Shown: positions 1-10,732 of the stretch, piece by piece
Layout of the letters: each line of letters begins with the position of its first letter
Position numbering within the stretch: the stretch's first letter is position 1
Assembly (NCBI GenBank): GCA_037952775.1
Contig: JBANAY010000001.1
Location: forward strand, 4,836,001-4,900,000
Length of the DNA stretch: 64,000 bases
Reading direction: 5' to 3'
DNA from: Clonostachys chloroleuca
Lineage: Eukaryota > Ascomycota > Sordariomycetes > Hypocreales > Bionectriaceae
Made by a program: the position numbers and the translations under genes
Notes under the pieces: model-generated
The model's input: the letters and a program-made list of their open reading frames with translations, nothing else
Databases searched by the model: none
What the model was told of the DNA's origin: nothing

Positions 1-668
1 AATGCTAATATTCCTCTTCTTAGCTCAATCACTCAAGCCTATATCAATGGAGGACTTACAATTTGGTGCTTGGCGGTGTGTCTTGTTTCCGCCTTGTTCG
101 TCGATCGCATCGGCCGTCGCGTCTTGTTCCTTACCGCTGGAATTGGCATGCTCATTGCGTTTTCCATTTGGACGGCTTGCAGCGCTGTCTACGCCAACTC
201 CTCGTCCAAATCCGCCGGTGTTGCAGTTGTTGCCATGATATTCATCTTCTACGGCGCAGCAGGAGTCGCCTGGCCTGGCCTCACGGTATCATACACTGTC
301 GAGATCCTACCATATCATATCCGTGCTAAGGGGCTTACGCTCTGCTTCGTCTTCACCTCTCTCAGTGGAGTCTTCAACCAGTGGGTTAATCCTCTAGGTT
401 TGGAGGCATTGCAGTGGAAGTTTTATTTTGTGTATATTGCGGTGTAAGTGTTCCGTTAAAAGTTCCGTTGTTGGAAATTGCTAACATTGCTATCTATAGA
501 CTTGTGATAGAATGCCTAGTGATCTATTTCTTCTTCGTAGAGACCAGAGGTCCGACTCTGGAGGAAATCGCCGTACTTTTTGATGGAAAGGACTCTGCGG
601 CAGCCATGGGCAAAATCCAGGCGAACTCCAAGATAGAGGAAAGTGTCGAATTGAAGGAGCATGCATAG
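1..668 (+). CDS. MFS sugar transporter, C-terminal part (5' end outside window)
   Basis: This is the 3' end of a major facilitator superfamily sugar/lactose-permease-type transporter of the plasma membrane. The reading frame is open from base 1. It shows the loop motif VDRIGRR, several hydrophobic membrane segments, the PYHIRAKG segment typical of the sugar-porter family before a late membrane helix, and the terminal signature VETRGPTLEEIA (compare PETKGRTLEE). One intron lies at 444-500 (GTAAGT...TATAG), and joining the exons gives the smooth reading YIAVLVIECL. The C-terminal tail is hydrophilic and cytosolic. The substrate cannot be told from this part. No frameshift or stop is seen, so this copy looks functional, unlike the related transporter relic at 12333-13955. 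Confidence 0.85.
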
Positions 669-929
669 GCATCACAGCAGACAAACCATTACACAACTCC
701 ATATCACTGCGGTAAATCAATCCACAAACCGCAGATTAGTAAATGCTAATGAGCAGAGTCTTAACTCCTCCTCCGTGGCTTGTGGACTTACTCCGTGAAC
801 GTACATATTCATATTGACAAAGCTGTGTTAACTTTTCTACAAGTTCACAATCTCAGATGAGGGAAGTGAGATATTTTCCATTGCACTACGTAAGTGTTGC
901 TTGATGTGCGAGAGAAGTCAGCGCATCAA

Positions 930-3096
930 TCACCACGAGTATGCGTCGACCTCAAGGTCAAACACAACCTTCGTTTTCTTCCCGGCCGCAGCAATTGCAG
1001 CCCGGACGTCATCACAAAGCGACCCAGGTCCAGAGACAACAACTCCAATCCTCGCCCACCCCATCTCCACCTCCTCGGCGATCAGCTCAGTCACGGCCAG
1101 CCTACTGCCCACTCGAATATCTGTGTCGCCAATGTGCTTGAGTGCCACCGCATCAACGAGAAACTTGGCAGATTCCCTGACACTCCAGGCCAGCTTGACA
1201 TTATAGTGATTGAATGACCAAGGCAGCAATCCTGTGATGCCAATCCCGCCGCCGATCAACAACAGACGATCACACCGCAGTACCGCGCTTGTATGGTTGT
1301 TTGAGTAAGGGCCATCCAGCAGCACGAGCAAATTATCATCAGTTTTCAGAAACTTCGTGATCCCCGCTTCCTTCTTTATGAGTAGAGTGATTCCCGCTCC
1401 CGAGACACTGTTGGGAAAGACTCTACTAGTAACGGCCGAGACTTGATTTTGCTTTTCAGCATCCTCAGGCTCCACGAAGCAGCCTCTGTCACTCACGCGC
1501 TCCGGCTGCAGCATGTGCGTGGGAACGATAGAAAACGGATGGTTTTCCCAAGGCCGCCACGGAGCAAGCAAGCGGGAAGTAAACATAAGAGTGCTTTCCT
1601 GGCGCAGAACCGTAGCGGAGACCGTCCACGTCGACACGGACGTAGCCATCACCCAGTTCCGTCACTTTGGCTCGCCTCAAGCCTGCCTTGAGCATGCGCG
1701 CAATGCGCGCGGCGCGATCAAAGAACCAGACGGAAAAGGCAAAATATAGCCAGACCTCGTAGCCTGATGAATTCGGGATGTGCATGCCCATGCTAGCATA
1801 CCATTGCACAAGATGGTACCACGAACCAACCAAGATGAACACTGCCAAGACTATATGCGAAATCAGGAAGAGTTCATATTGGGTCTTTCTCACGTAAATT
1901 CCACTGGCAAAGGTGATGATGACGGTGAAAATGGTAGCGACAACGCCCCAAATCCACCAGGATGTTGAGGCATATCGCGAGTAGATTTGCAGGCCAATGA
2001 TGGAGTGGATGACGACGTAGAGCATAAGGACGCGAGCAACCCAGTGGTGCAGGAGAAGGAAGGTAGAGTGTGACCAGTTCGACAGCCAGAGGAGAATGTT
2101 GTTCCTTGATGAAAAGAACAGCAGGACTGGGAACAGCATGAAGGCAAACGCGCCGGTTCGATACATCACGTAGGCGCTGATTTCCTGCCAAGGACTTGCA
2201 TACCACGCATTAGGCTGGCGTCCTTGATACTCAATAGCAGATAACACAACGTTAATAATGAAAAATGCCACAATATAGATAGTCTGACCAATAGTGGGAG
2301 CGTTTCCGAGCAAGTAAGGTAGAGATCGAACTTGGTACGGTCCAATCAGGCTTGGATACACAATATATGGGCGAATCTTGAAGTTGAAGTTTGTTGAGCA
2401 GTAATTCATGAACGGTAGAATCAGACACAATCACGCGGCTCTTACCTTGTCGTAAAGAGTTCCCATATATGGCAGATATCCAACCCATGTCAAAGCCACT
2501 GGAATGCCGAGGCTGGCCACCAAGATGGCGATTCTGACGAAGTCCAAATTAGTACTTAATCGGGTCCTGCTCAAATAGCCAGTGACTTACCCATATGCGG
2601 ACTCGAGGACGGCCGATCGGTATACGGCACTCAGAACGTTGTATTGCGCCAAGTATATCGTAGGGGCAACAATAGAAGTAGTGTTCAGACTGGTATCATT
2701 GGCAGTGAGCTGATACTGCGGTGGCCTGGGGTTGACGTTGGCCAGTGCCTCGCCGTAGGACCATTTGGCCGGCACCTTCTTGTTCCCTGTAATCTCACGC
2801 TCCCACAATGATTCGATGCCTGATGCGCGTTCACCAGCCTGGGAGCACTTGGTGTTCAAGCACCATGCGACCGATGTCAGATATGCCGTGTTGTTAGCCA
2901 GGCAATCTGGAGAGGTAGTCATCATCATCATATCATCGTGAGACATGCTTGTGCAGTCCAGCATATACGAGGAGAATGATCGTAGGCAACTCTCTGCACA
3001 TACTGGTTGGTACGGGTAGGAACCGAATCCCGTCAGCATTTGCGCCACGGCCGGTGAGGCGATGGTAGCGATCGCCAGCAAGAAACCATCCTTCAT
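930..3096 (-). pseudogene. Ferric/cupric reductase (FRE family), frameshifted by a 4-bp duplication
   Basis: A plasma-membrane metalloreductase that would pass electrons from NADPH through FAD and haem to external ferric or cupric ions. Exons are 2591-3096, 2446-2533 and 930-2376, with canonical introns between them. The N-terminus is a signal peptide (about 19 residues) followed by a Cys-rich extracellular domain. The haem-binding membrane helices carry the paired histidines (HHWVARVLMLYVVIHS and LISHIVLAVFILVGSWYHL). Then come the FAD motif ENHPFSI, the NADPH motif IGGGIGIT and the usual C-terminus EVDAYSW. The frame breaks just before RPWENHPFS, in a tandem GCTT/AAGC repeat at 1561-1573. 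Removing four bases would leave the third exon at exactly 481 codons. Nothing else is damaged, so the lesion is either recent or an assembly error. Confidence 0.85.
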
Positions 3097-3971
3097 AGTG
3101 ACAAAAGTCCAACTGAGATCAGAAAGGTAACAACAACACTAGAAGAAGCTGGCCAAAAAAAGCTGCAACAGCGCAAGGTGAGTCGGTGACTCGAGAGCGG
3201 GCAACCATCTCTACATATCTTTCTATCGGGATGAGCGGCACACCACCTTCTTTATGAACCACCGTACTTGGCCTAGATTGACTGCTCATCAGGCTTAGTG
3301 CTTGTGCGTGATAATAACGGCACTGTCGGGGGTTTCAACATGATTTTCGCTCAGCACCCATCTGTCATAAAGGTTCTAGCCATCACTGCTACCAATAGCC
3401 TGAAACTCAGCGAGTGACAGATCATGGGGTCCGCAGAAAAAGCGATAGCCTGAAGGTAAATGAGCATGTATGAGCACGTTTGTGCCAAGGATTGCCTCTT
3501 AATCACCACCCCAGTCTAAGTGATCATAAAGTACGCCCAGCATGTAGATTTTAACCAACGTGGTACTCGCACCACCCATCTACCGGCAATTAACCTCCAA
3601 TTATTTCCAACATCTGCTATAAGCTAGCACCCACTTCAACACCGTTACGTTGGCAAGCAAACTATGCTTTTTGCCATGGGATGATCCTCGAGCAGCGGAC
3701 CGTCGTCCCGCCTCACCTACCCTACAACACCCCGTGCCTCTAGGTCGTATCCCGTTGAACCGACAGCATGGTCCGTTACCGCCGAACCAAGATTAGATCC
3801 TCCCGATCTAAGCATAAACCCATCAGCTCAACTGACTGTGGCCTGTCATCATCAAATGTTGCGCGAAAAGGGCTTGGAGGGACCACATTTTCCCGAACCT
3901 TCAAGCAGTTTCCAACACCATATGGTTAGGAGAGCTCATCAGAGTTTCGCAATGGGTGCCTTCTATAATAA
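3097..3971. other. Intergenic, 875 bp
   Basis: This is the promoter side of the frameshifted reductase (leftwards) and lies downstream of the Ctr relic. I see no coding signal, RNA gene or convincing repeat. It is pyrimidine-rich in places and contains nothing I can name as a copper or iron element with confidence. Confidence 0.5.
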
Positions 3972-4857
3972 CTACATTATGATAAGTTGTTTACAAAGAC
4001 AGAAATGGATAAATTGATGAGTAAGTCTGTGTATTCGAAGCTCAGTAAATAAGGTTGTAGAGGCAACAAAATCAATGAGCACGTCGAAATCTCTTAGCAA
4101 GCCGGTGTACCCAGCTAAACAAGCTTTCAAAATAGCCCCTTTCGCATTCTCTCTAAGTTCGTGAAATAAAAATCTCTTCATTCTTTCAATTGAGCAGAAA
4201 TTTGCACGGAGTAATGTAGGACTATTTCTTATATCCGTCACCAGCTCAGCTGCACACACCGTAGTCTCTTGAATCCCAGCAGCAGGTCTTTCTCCTTGTA
4301 TCTTGCCATCAACTGCAACTTGGTGCACCATCCAGTCACACATAAATTTGCCTAGAGTGGCACCGATGACAATAGAGATGATTATGTAGCCGTTAAAGTA
4401 CATAGCGAGCAACATGACGATGTAGGCGACTCCAAATGTGACACCATGACAGCCCAGGTGAGCTGCTGTAGGGGTGAAGCACGGAAACTCAGTATCCTGC
4501 GGCCTGGTGTCGGACTGGCTGAGCAGCACGCATCGCCAGGCGAAAATGTTCGAGATGCGATATGGCGTTGGAAGTGGCGCAGGATCAGATAGTCATATTC
4601 CTTGCCCAAGCGCTTTAGCAACTCAAGCATGACAACAAGGAGCGCAACACCTATGCAAGAGGGGGCAAACATGCCGTTATTTTCAATTTGCCATGTTGAA
4701 GAAAAAAAGCCTGAAAAATAATGGAGGGAGATTGTCAGTCTGAGATCACATAGCGTCTAAGACTCAGTCAGCCAAAGATACCGAAACTAATCCTGACAAA
4801 TGGCCTTACCGAAAGTTTGCAGTCGCTACCAGACGACATAGATGATGAGTTGTCCAT
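3972..4857 (-). pseudogene. Ctr-family copper transporter, degenerate
   Basis: This is a relic of a high-affinity Cu(I) transporter, normally a three-helix protein that works as a trimer in the plasma membrane. A plausible first exon at about 4809-4857 reads MDNSSSMSSGSDCKLS, with the Met/Ser-rich start typical of Ctr proteins, and ends at GTAAGG. After a gap the frame resumes with FFSSTWQIENNGMFAPSCIG (helix 1). The second helix has the diagnostic MxxxM (MLLAM) and the third GxxxG (GATLG). Two faults are visible. The usual WNWxTIDAC segment after CKLS is missing and the exon phases do not match. A one-base deletion at an AAA run (4434-4436, plus strand) separates QLTWAVMVSH from GVAYIVMLLAM. 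The C-terminus QETTVCAAE runs on past the usual stop. The family call is firm and loss of function very likely. Confidence 0.75.
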
Positions 4858-5689
4858 TGCGGCGGCTTCGTCTTACATGAGACCGTTGAGCAACTTCTTT
4901 GGTGCTGCTGGGGAGAACAGAGCAGCGTTGAGGCAATACAGGTAGGGTCATTATAAATGGCAATATTCACTGTGCTGAGATGTCGGGCTCTGGCATCTTC
5001 CATTGCTGTTTCTAACACTATTCTCAATTTATCTTTCGTATTATAAACGGCACTGTCCTCACGGAAAATTTCAGAGGCTCGAGCAGTCTTTAGTGATTGT
5101 AACATTCCGGTCAAGCTTAGCAGAATGTCACCCAAGAAGCCAGCCAAGCCAAAGTGCCAAGGAGAAGAGAGGATAGCATTGACGGCTTTGCGGGTATGTA
5201 GGACAACTTTGACCAACTAAAATGCCTCTATTGGGCCACAGCAACTTCGGGACGGGGCCCATACGCCCCATAGTGCGTGGGTTTTGAACATCTTGCAGGA
5301 TCACGAGTCTTATTAATGACTGACATGGAGCTAGACGCAGGGTTATTCAGACAGGATCGGCGGGGAAGCACCGTGCCCAATCCGGCTACGGAAACATGCT
5401 CAATCCTGCTCACGCCCATTGCGTCCCATCAAGGAGTCTGGCCGACCGGGGTTGAGTGTCAATGGTCACTTCAGTTTTCCGCTTCTAGGGGCCGGAGAAT
5501 ATGGCCGCCAATTTTCTTCGTCTATTCCGTTGGTTGATTTCTTGGCCCAGAAAGACAAACACCTCTTAATTGGCGAGCGCCCGTAGGGTGAAAGTAGGGT
5601 CCAACTAAGCATCTTTGTCCTCGTTGTATTCAACCTTCCGTATTGTTGAACTTGCACGAGGCTTCGCCGGCCCCTTTACGCTTCCAGAT
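4858..5689. other. Intergenic between Ctr relic and metalloreductase, 832 bp
   Basis: This is the divergent region between the copper-transporter relic (leftwards) and the intact metalloreductase (rightwards). A minus-strand open frame around 4806-5216 has no recognisable domain. I could not assign any regulatory element. Confidence 0.4.
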
Positions 5690-7699
5690 ATGGACGCCGC
5701 AGATCAACTCTCCGTTGCCGTCCGGCATATCCAAAATCATAGTGAGGCTTCTTCGTTAGAGCCTCACTGGGGATATGCTGACCGTGTCGTTCCGTGCACC
5801 AACGATGCCGGCTCCTGCGAGTACCTAGACAACGTGTACTGGTCCCACGATGTCGGCATGATCTACATGGGGATCTTATGGTGCACTATCGCCGGCATCC
5901 TGCTTGTGTGGGCTATCGGCCGGCACCTGTTTCCCGAGAAGAGGGCCGGCCAACAACTCGGCACCGTCGTCGATAGCCATGAAAGCTCCGTCGAGGCTCC
6001 CTGTCACGTCTTAGCCCGTCTAAGGCAGTCTTTTGATGCATATCGCCGCGCCTACTTACTGCCAGAATCCGTCAGATCGATCTTCGGACCAACCACCCGT
6101 CTCCAGGTTCTGATCCTAGCTGTTCTCTCAGGCTATCTCATCATCTGGACTTTTGTTGGAATTGCCTATAAGAAATGGATAACTCCCGTGAAGAATTCGC
6201 CCGGCCTGTTCAACATTCGCTCCGGCCTGGGGCCATTCTCCGACCGCATCGGTGTGATCGCCTACGCTCTGACCCCCCTTTCCGTGATGCTTTCCAGTAG
6301 GGAATCTATTCTATCTCTCATCACAGGAGTCCCCTACCAGAGCTTCAACTTCCTGCACCGCTGGCTAGGGTACATTATTGTTATCCAGGGCTCGGTCCAC
6401 ACCATCGGCTGGTGCGTTGTCGAGATTCGCCTCTACCAGCCCCAGCCCTCCACCGCCATCACTTGGATCCAGCAGCTGTACATGATCTGGGGCGTCGTCG
6501 CCATGATCCTCTTGCTCCTTCTTTTCCTCCTGAGCACCAAGTGGGGGATCCGGCTCACGGGGTACGAGACTTTTCGCAAGTTGCACTACATCTTGGCCAT
6601 GGTCTATATCGGCGCCTGCTGGGGTCACTGGAAGCAGCTGGAATGCTTCATGATCCCCTCACTGGCCATCTGGCTGTTGGACCGCGTTGTCAGACTCGTT
6701 CGATCGGCTCTTATTCACTATCAGTTCCTCCCCGACGGCTCCATGGGTTTCGCAGCAGCACCGGCAGCCATTGTTCACTTTCCCGATCACGAGTCTGGTG
6801 ACGTTGTCAGACTAGATTTCCGGCATCCTCAGGAGGCCTGGAATGTGGGACAGCACTTTTACCTGTGCTTTACAGAGGGCAGCATCTGGCAAGCTCACCC
6901 GTTTACGCCCTTGAGTTACCCGATCGTCGAGAACGGAACGGTGCTGCACTCTTATATCTTCCGAGCTAAGAGCGGCGAGACCAAGAAGATTGCGGCTCTG
7001 GCTGCTACCAAACTCAACCAGAACGAGCTTGCCACGACCCCTGTCATCCTCCAAGGCCCGTATGGAGAATCCCTCATGGAGAACCTGACTCGTGAAGTCA
7101 ACGTTCTCTGTGTCGCTGGCGGGACAGGCATAACCTACGTACTTCCCGTCCTGCTAGGCCTGGTAAAGACCGCTCCGGTCACCAACCGCTGCGTCGAGCT
7201 GATATGGGCCGTACGGAAGGAGAAGGACATGAAGTGGATTGACCAGGAGCTACAGATCCTCCGAGCTGCAGCAACAAGTCACCACCTTAAACTTCGCGTT
7301 TTCGTCACCCGAGAAGAAGGGCCTGTGTCACCGGTACGGACTGAGAAGGTCAATAAAGTGTCCGAGAAGACCAATGAAGTGACTGAGGAGTCCAAAGAGG
7401 TTGGTTCGTCGGCATCCTCTTCCGTGTCAAGAGAACGAAGTGCACCTACGGCCCTGGGGATTAACGTGCAGCACCTTCGTCACGATAGCCAGAACTCACA
7501 CCCAGACCTGAAGCAACTAGTCACACGGTTTATTGAAGGCACAGTTCGTGGCCCTACCACAGTCTATGCTAGCGGGCCAGGCGCCATGATAAGTGATCTG
7601 CGTAGCATTGTCGCTGCTTGCAATTCTGGGGCTCGGGTGTGGAAGGGGGAGAGCCGATACGATGTTAGCTTGATGGCTGATGATCGCTTGGAATGGTAG
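5690..7699 (+). CDS. Ferric/cupric reductase transmembrane protein (NOX/FRE family), intact
   Basis: This is a single-exon metalloreductase of 669 residues. I chose the ATG at 5690 (MDAADQLSVAV); the frame is open upstream but has no other ATG. An extracellular Cys-containing N-terminus precedes about seven membrane segments. The two bis-histidine pairs are spaced HxxxxxxxxxxxxxH: H223/H237 (LHRWLGYIIVIQGSVH) and H299/H313 (LHYILAMVYIGACWGH). The FAD-binding motif HPFTPLSYP starts near residue 403 and the NADPH motif GGTGIT near 477. A low-complexity Lys/Glu/Ser-rich insert (about residues 550-590) lies inside the NADPH lobe. The typical C-terminal SLMADDRLEW ends the protein. It stands beside a decayed reductase and a decayed copper transporter, so a metal-uptake role is the natural inference. 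It could also be a NOX-like enzyme of another role. Confidence 0.88.
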   Translation: MDAADQLSVAVRHIQNHSEASSLEPHWGYADRVVPCTNDAGSCEYLDNVYWSHDVGMIYMGILWCTIAGILLVWAIGRHLFPEKRAGQQLGTVVDSHESSVEAPCHVLARLRQSFDAYRRAYLLPESVRSIFGPTTRLQVLILAVLSGYLIIWTFVGIAYKKWITPVKNSPGLFNIRSGLGPFSDRIGVIAYALTPLSVMLSSRESILSLITGVPYQSFNFLHRWLGYIIVIQGSVHTIGWCVVEIRLYQPQPSTAITWIQQLYMIWGVVAMILLLLLFLLSTKWGIRLTGYETFRKLHYILAMVYIGACWGHWKQLECFMIPSLAIWLLDRVVRLVRSALIHYQFLPDGSMGFAAAPAAIVHFPDHESGDVVRLDFRHPQEAWNVGQHFYLCFTEGSIWQAHPFTPLSYPIVENGTVLHSYIFRAKSGETKKIAALAATKLNQNELATTPVILQGPYGESLMENLTREVNVLCVAGGTGITYVLPVLLGLVKTAPVTNRCVELIWAVRKEKDMKWIDQELQILRAAATSHHLKLRVFVTREEGPVSPVRTEKVNKVSEKTNEVTEESKEVGSSASSSVSRERSAPTALGINVQHLRHDSQNSHPDLKQLVTRFIEGTVRGPTTVYASGPGAMISDLRSIVAACNSGARVWKGESRYDVSLMADDRLEW

Positions 7700-8018
7700 T
7701 GTTTACCAAGTGTCGTTTCGGTACGCTGAACAAAGATTCAGGCGAATATTTTAAAATTTTTCCATATCCTTACGTACTGCCTGTGGCACCTTTATCATCA
7801 TACACTCTATAGACATTTATTTACTATTTATTCTACGCAAGCCTTTTTTCAAAGAGTGCACCAGCCTTCTGATTCATTATTTCGGATGTAGCATAAGATG
7901 GCAGGGAGTTTGCGTTGCGCTTCCTAGTAGAACTTATTGAGAAGCAACAATCCCCATTAACCTTCCTGTTCGACTTTCTCAATCCCCATATGCCCAGTTT
8001 GGTCAGAGCCGTTTGTTG
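7700..8018. other. Convergent intergenic region, 319 bp
   Basis: This AT-leaning 3' region lies between two convergent genes. No structured terminator or gene is apparent. Confidence 0.4.
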
Positions 8019-10273
8019 TCATTGAATTTCAATTTCAGGCATATAAAGCAGGTCTGAAATATCCCAATGCAACAAGTCCTATGCGAGATAGTTAGCTAAC
8101 ACAACATTGCCTTTGGCTAATGGCTTGAAGCTCGGCACTTACAAATGGTTCAAGGTCCAAACTCGCAGTACCCAACTCCGTAACCGTTTCGTAGCTCTCG
8201 CAAGTCATGTCTTGAGAAGTGTGTAGCTCTTGAAAGATATCAAGGGTATCCCTCAGACTTTTACGGAGGGCATTGAAAACAGCTGTCCTTGTACACTGAC
8301 CCTGCTCCATTGCTTCCGTCTCAGCGAGAACGGCTGTGATGAAGTTGAAATTCTTCGAGCTCACGCTTCCGGCTCTCATTAGCTCTTTTGACCCATCCAC
8401 CAAATTGCGCAATAACCTTCGGGTGACATCGCGGGCATCTCCCCGCATCTGGTCTAGCTGGTCCACGCGCGAAGAAGTTGCATTCCCACCGTTGTCATCC
8501 CGAAAAAGCATAAAAAGGTCGAGACATAGGACGAGGATTACGTGGAGGGAGAATGGTCCCTTGAAAGTGCCACGTCCAGCAGCAGCAAGTTGGACAAGTT
8601 CTACTGTGTGATTGGCAGGGTTGAGATCTGCAACGATTGCCCGCGCTGCATCCACACAGATCTTGCGGGCTATATAGAAAGCCGGGTTCTCAAACGATTC
8701 TATCATATAGTTCTGGTGTAGTAATATGATGTACCTCCGCAAGAGTGTATTCAAAAACTTGTGGTGGAAATGGGCGGTATTTTTCTCACATGCACCAGGC
8801 ATGACACTCGAGGCCGGACTGAAAAAATCAGATAGGTGGCGACAACTTTTCCTCAATTTTGCTCCCAACTCCAAAACTTGACCAAAGGAATAGTCTTGTC
8901 CAACTCCATTGACCATGCGTGTGATCTTCAGTCGAAGGGCCAAGGAACTAGTGAGCTGTATCTGGATAGAAGCATCTGTGAACGACTCTTTTGGTGTTGG
9001 CTCATGCTCAGAATCAGTATGAATTGATTCGTCATCCACATTCAAAATCTCTGGAATCACAGTATCTGATTCACAAATTGTAATTGGTATTGATGAATCG
9101 ACGTGGTGCTGAACACAGAGTTCCAAGGTGGCGATCCAAAGGCGCCTTCTCATCTCTCGTTGAAAAGGAGTAAGAGAGGCGAAGCGAGCGGGTTCGTGAT
9201 GAAGCCCCATGCTTAATGCCATAGTAAGCAAAGACCCAGTAGATACCCAAGTCAAGCCACCCGAATTGCACGTGGTTTGCCTTGAAAGTAACAGGAGGAT
9301 GTAGACCTGCAAGCCAGGAAGAGTATTGGTAGACTTTGACCCAGGACCTATGATCCAAGACTGGACGGAGAGTATCCATACTTGAGCCCGCTCCCGGATG
9401 TGGAATTTGTCGTCTCGGGAATAGAATGTGGACCCAATGGCGAGCACGAGAGCCAATTGCATTATGAATGCCGTGGAAGCGGATTCCGGCTCGTCTCTGA
9501 ATAGTCGGTAATCTTGAGAAAACGATGGCATATGCAGGACTCGATACATTGGCTGCATATAATCGGCGTAGTGAGATATAAGCTCAATGCAAATACTGCT
9601 TTCTGGGAAATGATCCGCCAGGGACCGATGTTGAACGATTTCTGCGTGAACTGCCCTGGATTTGATTTTGCGTCTGGTGTTTCTTATTTCCATAAACATG
9701 TCAACTACGTCGTTGATCTTTCCATTTATGTTGTACGCATCCAAGTTGACATCGGCCTCTTTGGCATCCCAGTTACTCGGGATTGAAGGCTATCAGCGGT
9801 CAGACAATTGCAACGATCCTGGGTTGCCAAGGTGCCATACGTACTAGAACCTCAGCCATATGTATCCAATGACTTGGGCCGAATATCCGGGTTTTATCTC
9901 GCCCATTTCTTAAGCGAAGTCTGGTCGGATTGGTGTTTTTCTGAGATGGTACTATCACCTCATTTCTCTGCTCGTCGGTGGCTTCAACAACATGGGTCGG
10001 CGCGGGAGTATCGGCATCTTTTGACGCCGAATCTCCTGCTGCAGGATTCCCAGATTCATCTCCAAGCCGTGGCCTCTTAGCCGCTGCGTTTTCTCTGGCG
10101 TGGTTAGCTCTACTGTCGGATGTATACACGCAGCTGAGGGATGCTCGGGCACGCGTGCAGGAGCCGCAAACAGGGAAGCCAAGATCGCACTTCAATTTAC
10201 GAAGGCGACATGGGTTGCAAGACTTAGCAGGTCGACGGCGGCGCTTCACCGCAGAAATAGGCGAGTTCTCCAT
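8019..10273 (-). CDS. Zn2Cys6 transcription factor with fungal-specific TF domain
   Basis: A nuclear DNA-binding regulator of 711 residues. The model has exons 9845-10273, 8143-9789 and 8019-8078, with introns 9790-9844 (GTACGT...ATAG) and 8079-8142 (GTAAGT...ATAG). The last splice gives a C-terminus WDISDLLYMPEIEIQ, typical of this family; reading through the donor gives an early stop instead. The zinc cluster near residues 19-48 is C-x2-C-x6-C-x6-C-x2-C-x8-C inside a basic stretch (RRRRPAKSCNPCRLRKLKC). A Ser/Ala-rich linker and a short FGPSHW motif follow, then the long fungal_trans domain (middle homology region) with RREMRRRLW-type and LHHEPARF motifs. It is divergently arranged with the O-methyltransferase across a 455-bp intergenic region. 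That arrangement is typical of a pathway-specific regulator and its target, but it is an inference. Confidence 0.88.
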
Positions 10274-10728
10274 TTTCGACAGTCCGGATATTGGGAGTTG
10301 GCCAGGTTGAGGGTGAGCAACAATGCAAATTGATGATGACGAACACCGGCATTTTTCTCATCTACAATTTCCCGGGGCCGAGGCCGAGATTTTCACCCCA
10401 CCTTCTGAACCTTGTAAGGTTAGTCCGGGTTTTACCACGACATATCCCGAGATTCCTCTCAGTTACCATCAAGTTCGGTTGAACGCGGGAAAATTGGTCT
10501 CTAGTCGAGGATGTCTTGATAGAAATCTAGTCTAGATTTTATTTTACTGCCCTAGTTCATCAAATAATCTTATCATCATACCTCCTATATAAAGCTCGGC
10601 CTCGGGAAATTGTTGCATTATATTTAGGCCGCGTTCAGCGTATTCAACACCATGGTTTCATCAAACATCACACTCTCCTTACAATTCATCTTCAATATCA
10701 GATCTTCTACAGCCCTTTGCACTACAAA
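10274..10728. promoter_or_regulatory. Divergent promoter, Zn2Cys6 regulator / O-methyltransferase
   Basis: This 455-bp region separates divergent start codons. A TATATAAA box lies at 10586-10593, about 140 bp before the O-methyltransferase start. Around 10370-10390 there is a GC-rich patch with several CGG/CCG triplets, the half-site type bound by Zn2Cys6 proteins. That it is bound by the neighbouring regulator is only inferred. Confidence 0.5.
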
Positions 10729-10732
10729 ATGA
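10652..10732 (+). promoter_or_regulatory. Upstream ORF overlapping the O-methyltransferase start codon
   Basis: An ATG at 10652 in good context (CACCATGG) opens a 26-codon frame. Its stop TGA (10730-10732) overlaps the main ATG (10729-10731) as ATGA. Scanning ribosomes would meet this uORF first, so translation of the methyltransferase would depend on leaky scanning or reinitiation. This assumes transcription starts upstream of 10652, which the TATA box at 10586 suggests. Confidence 0.5.

Noticed and set aside
4806..5216. Minus-strand open frame of about 136 codons upstream of the Ctr relic
   Set aside because: It has no domain, signal or splice support, and it overlaps the first exon of the Ctr relic in another frame.
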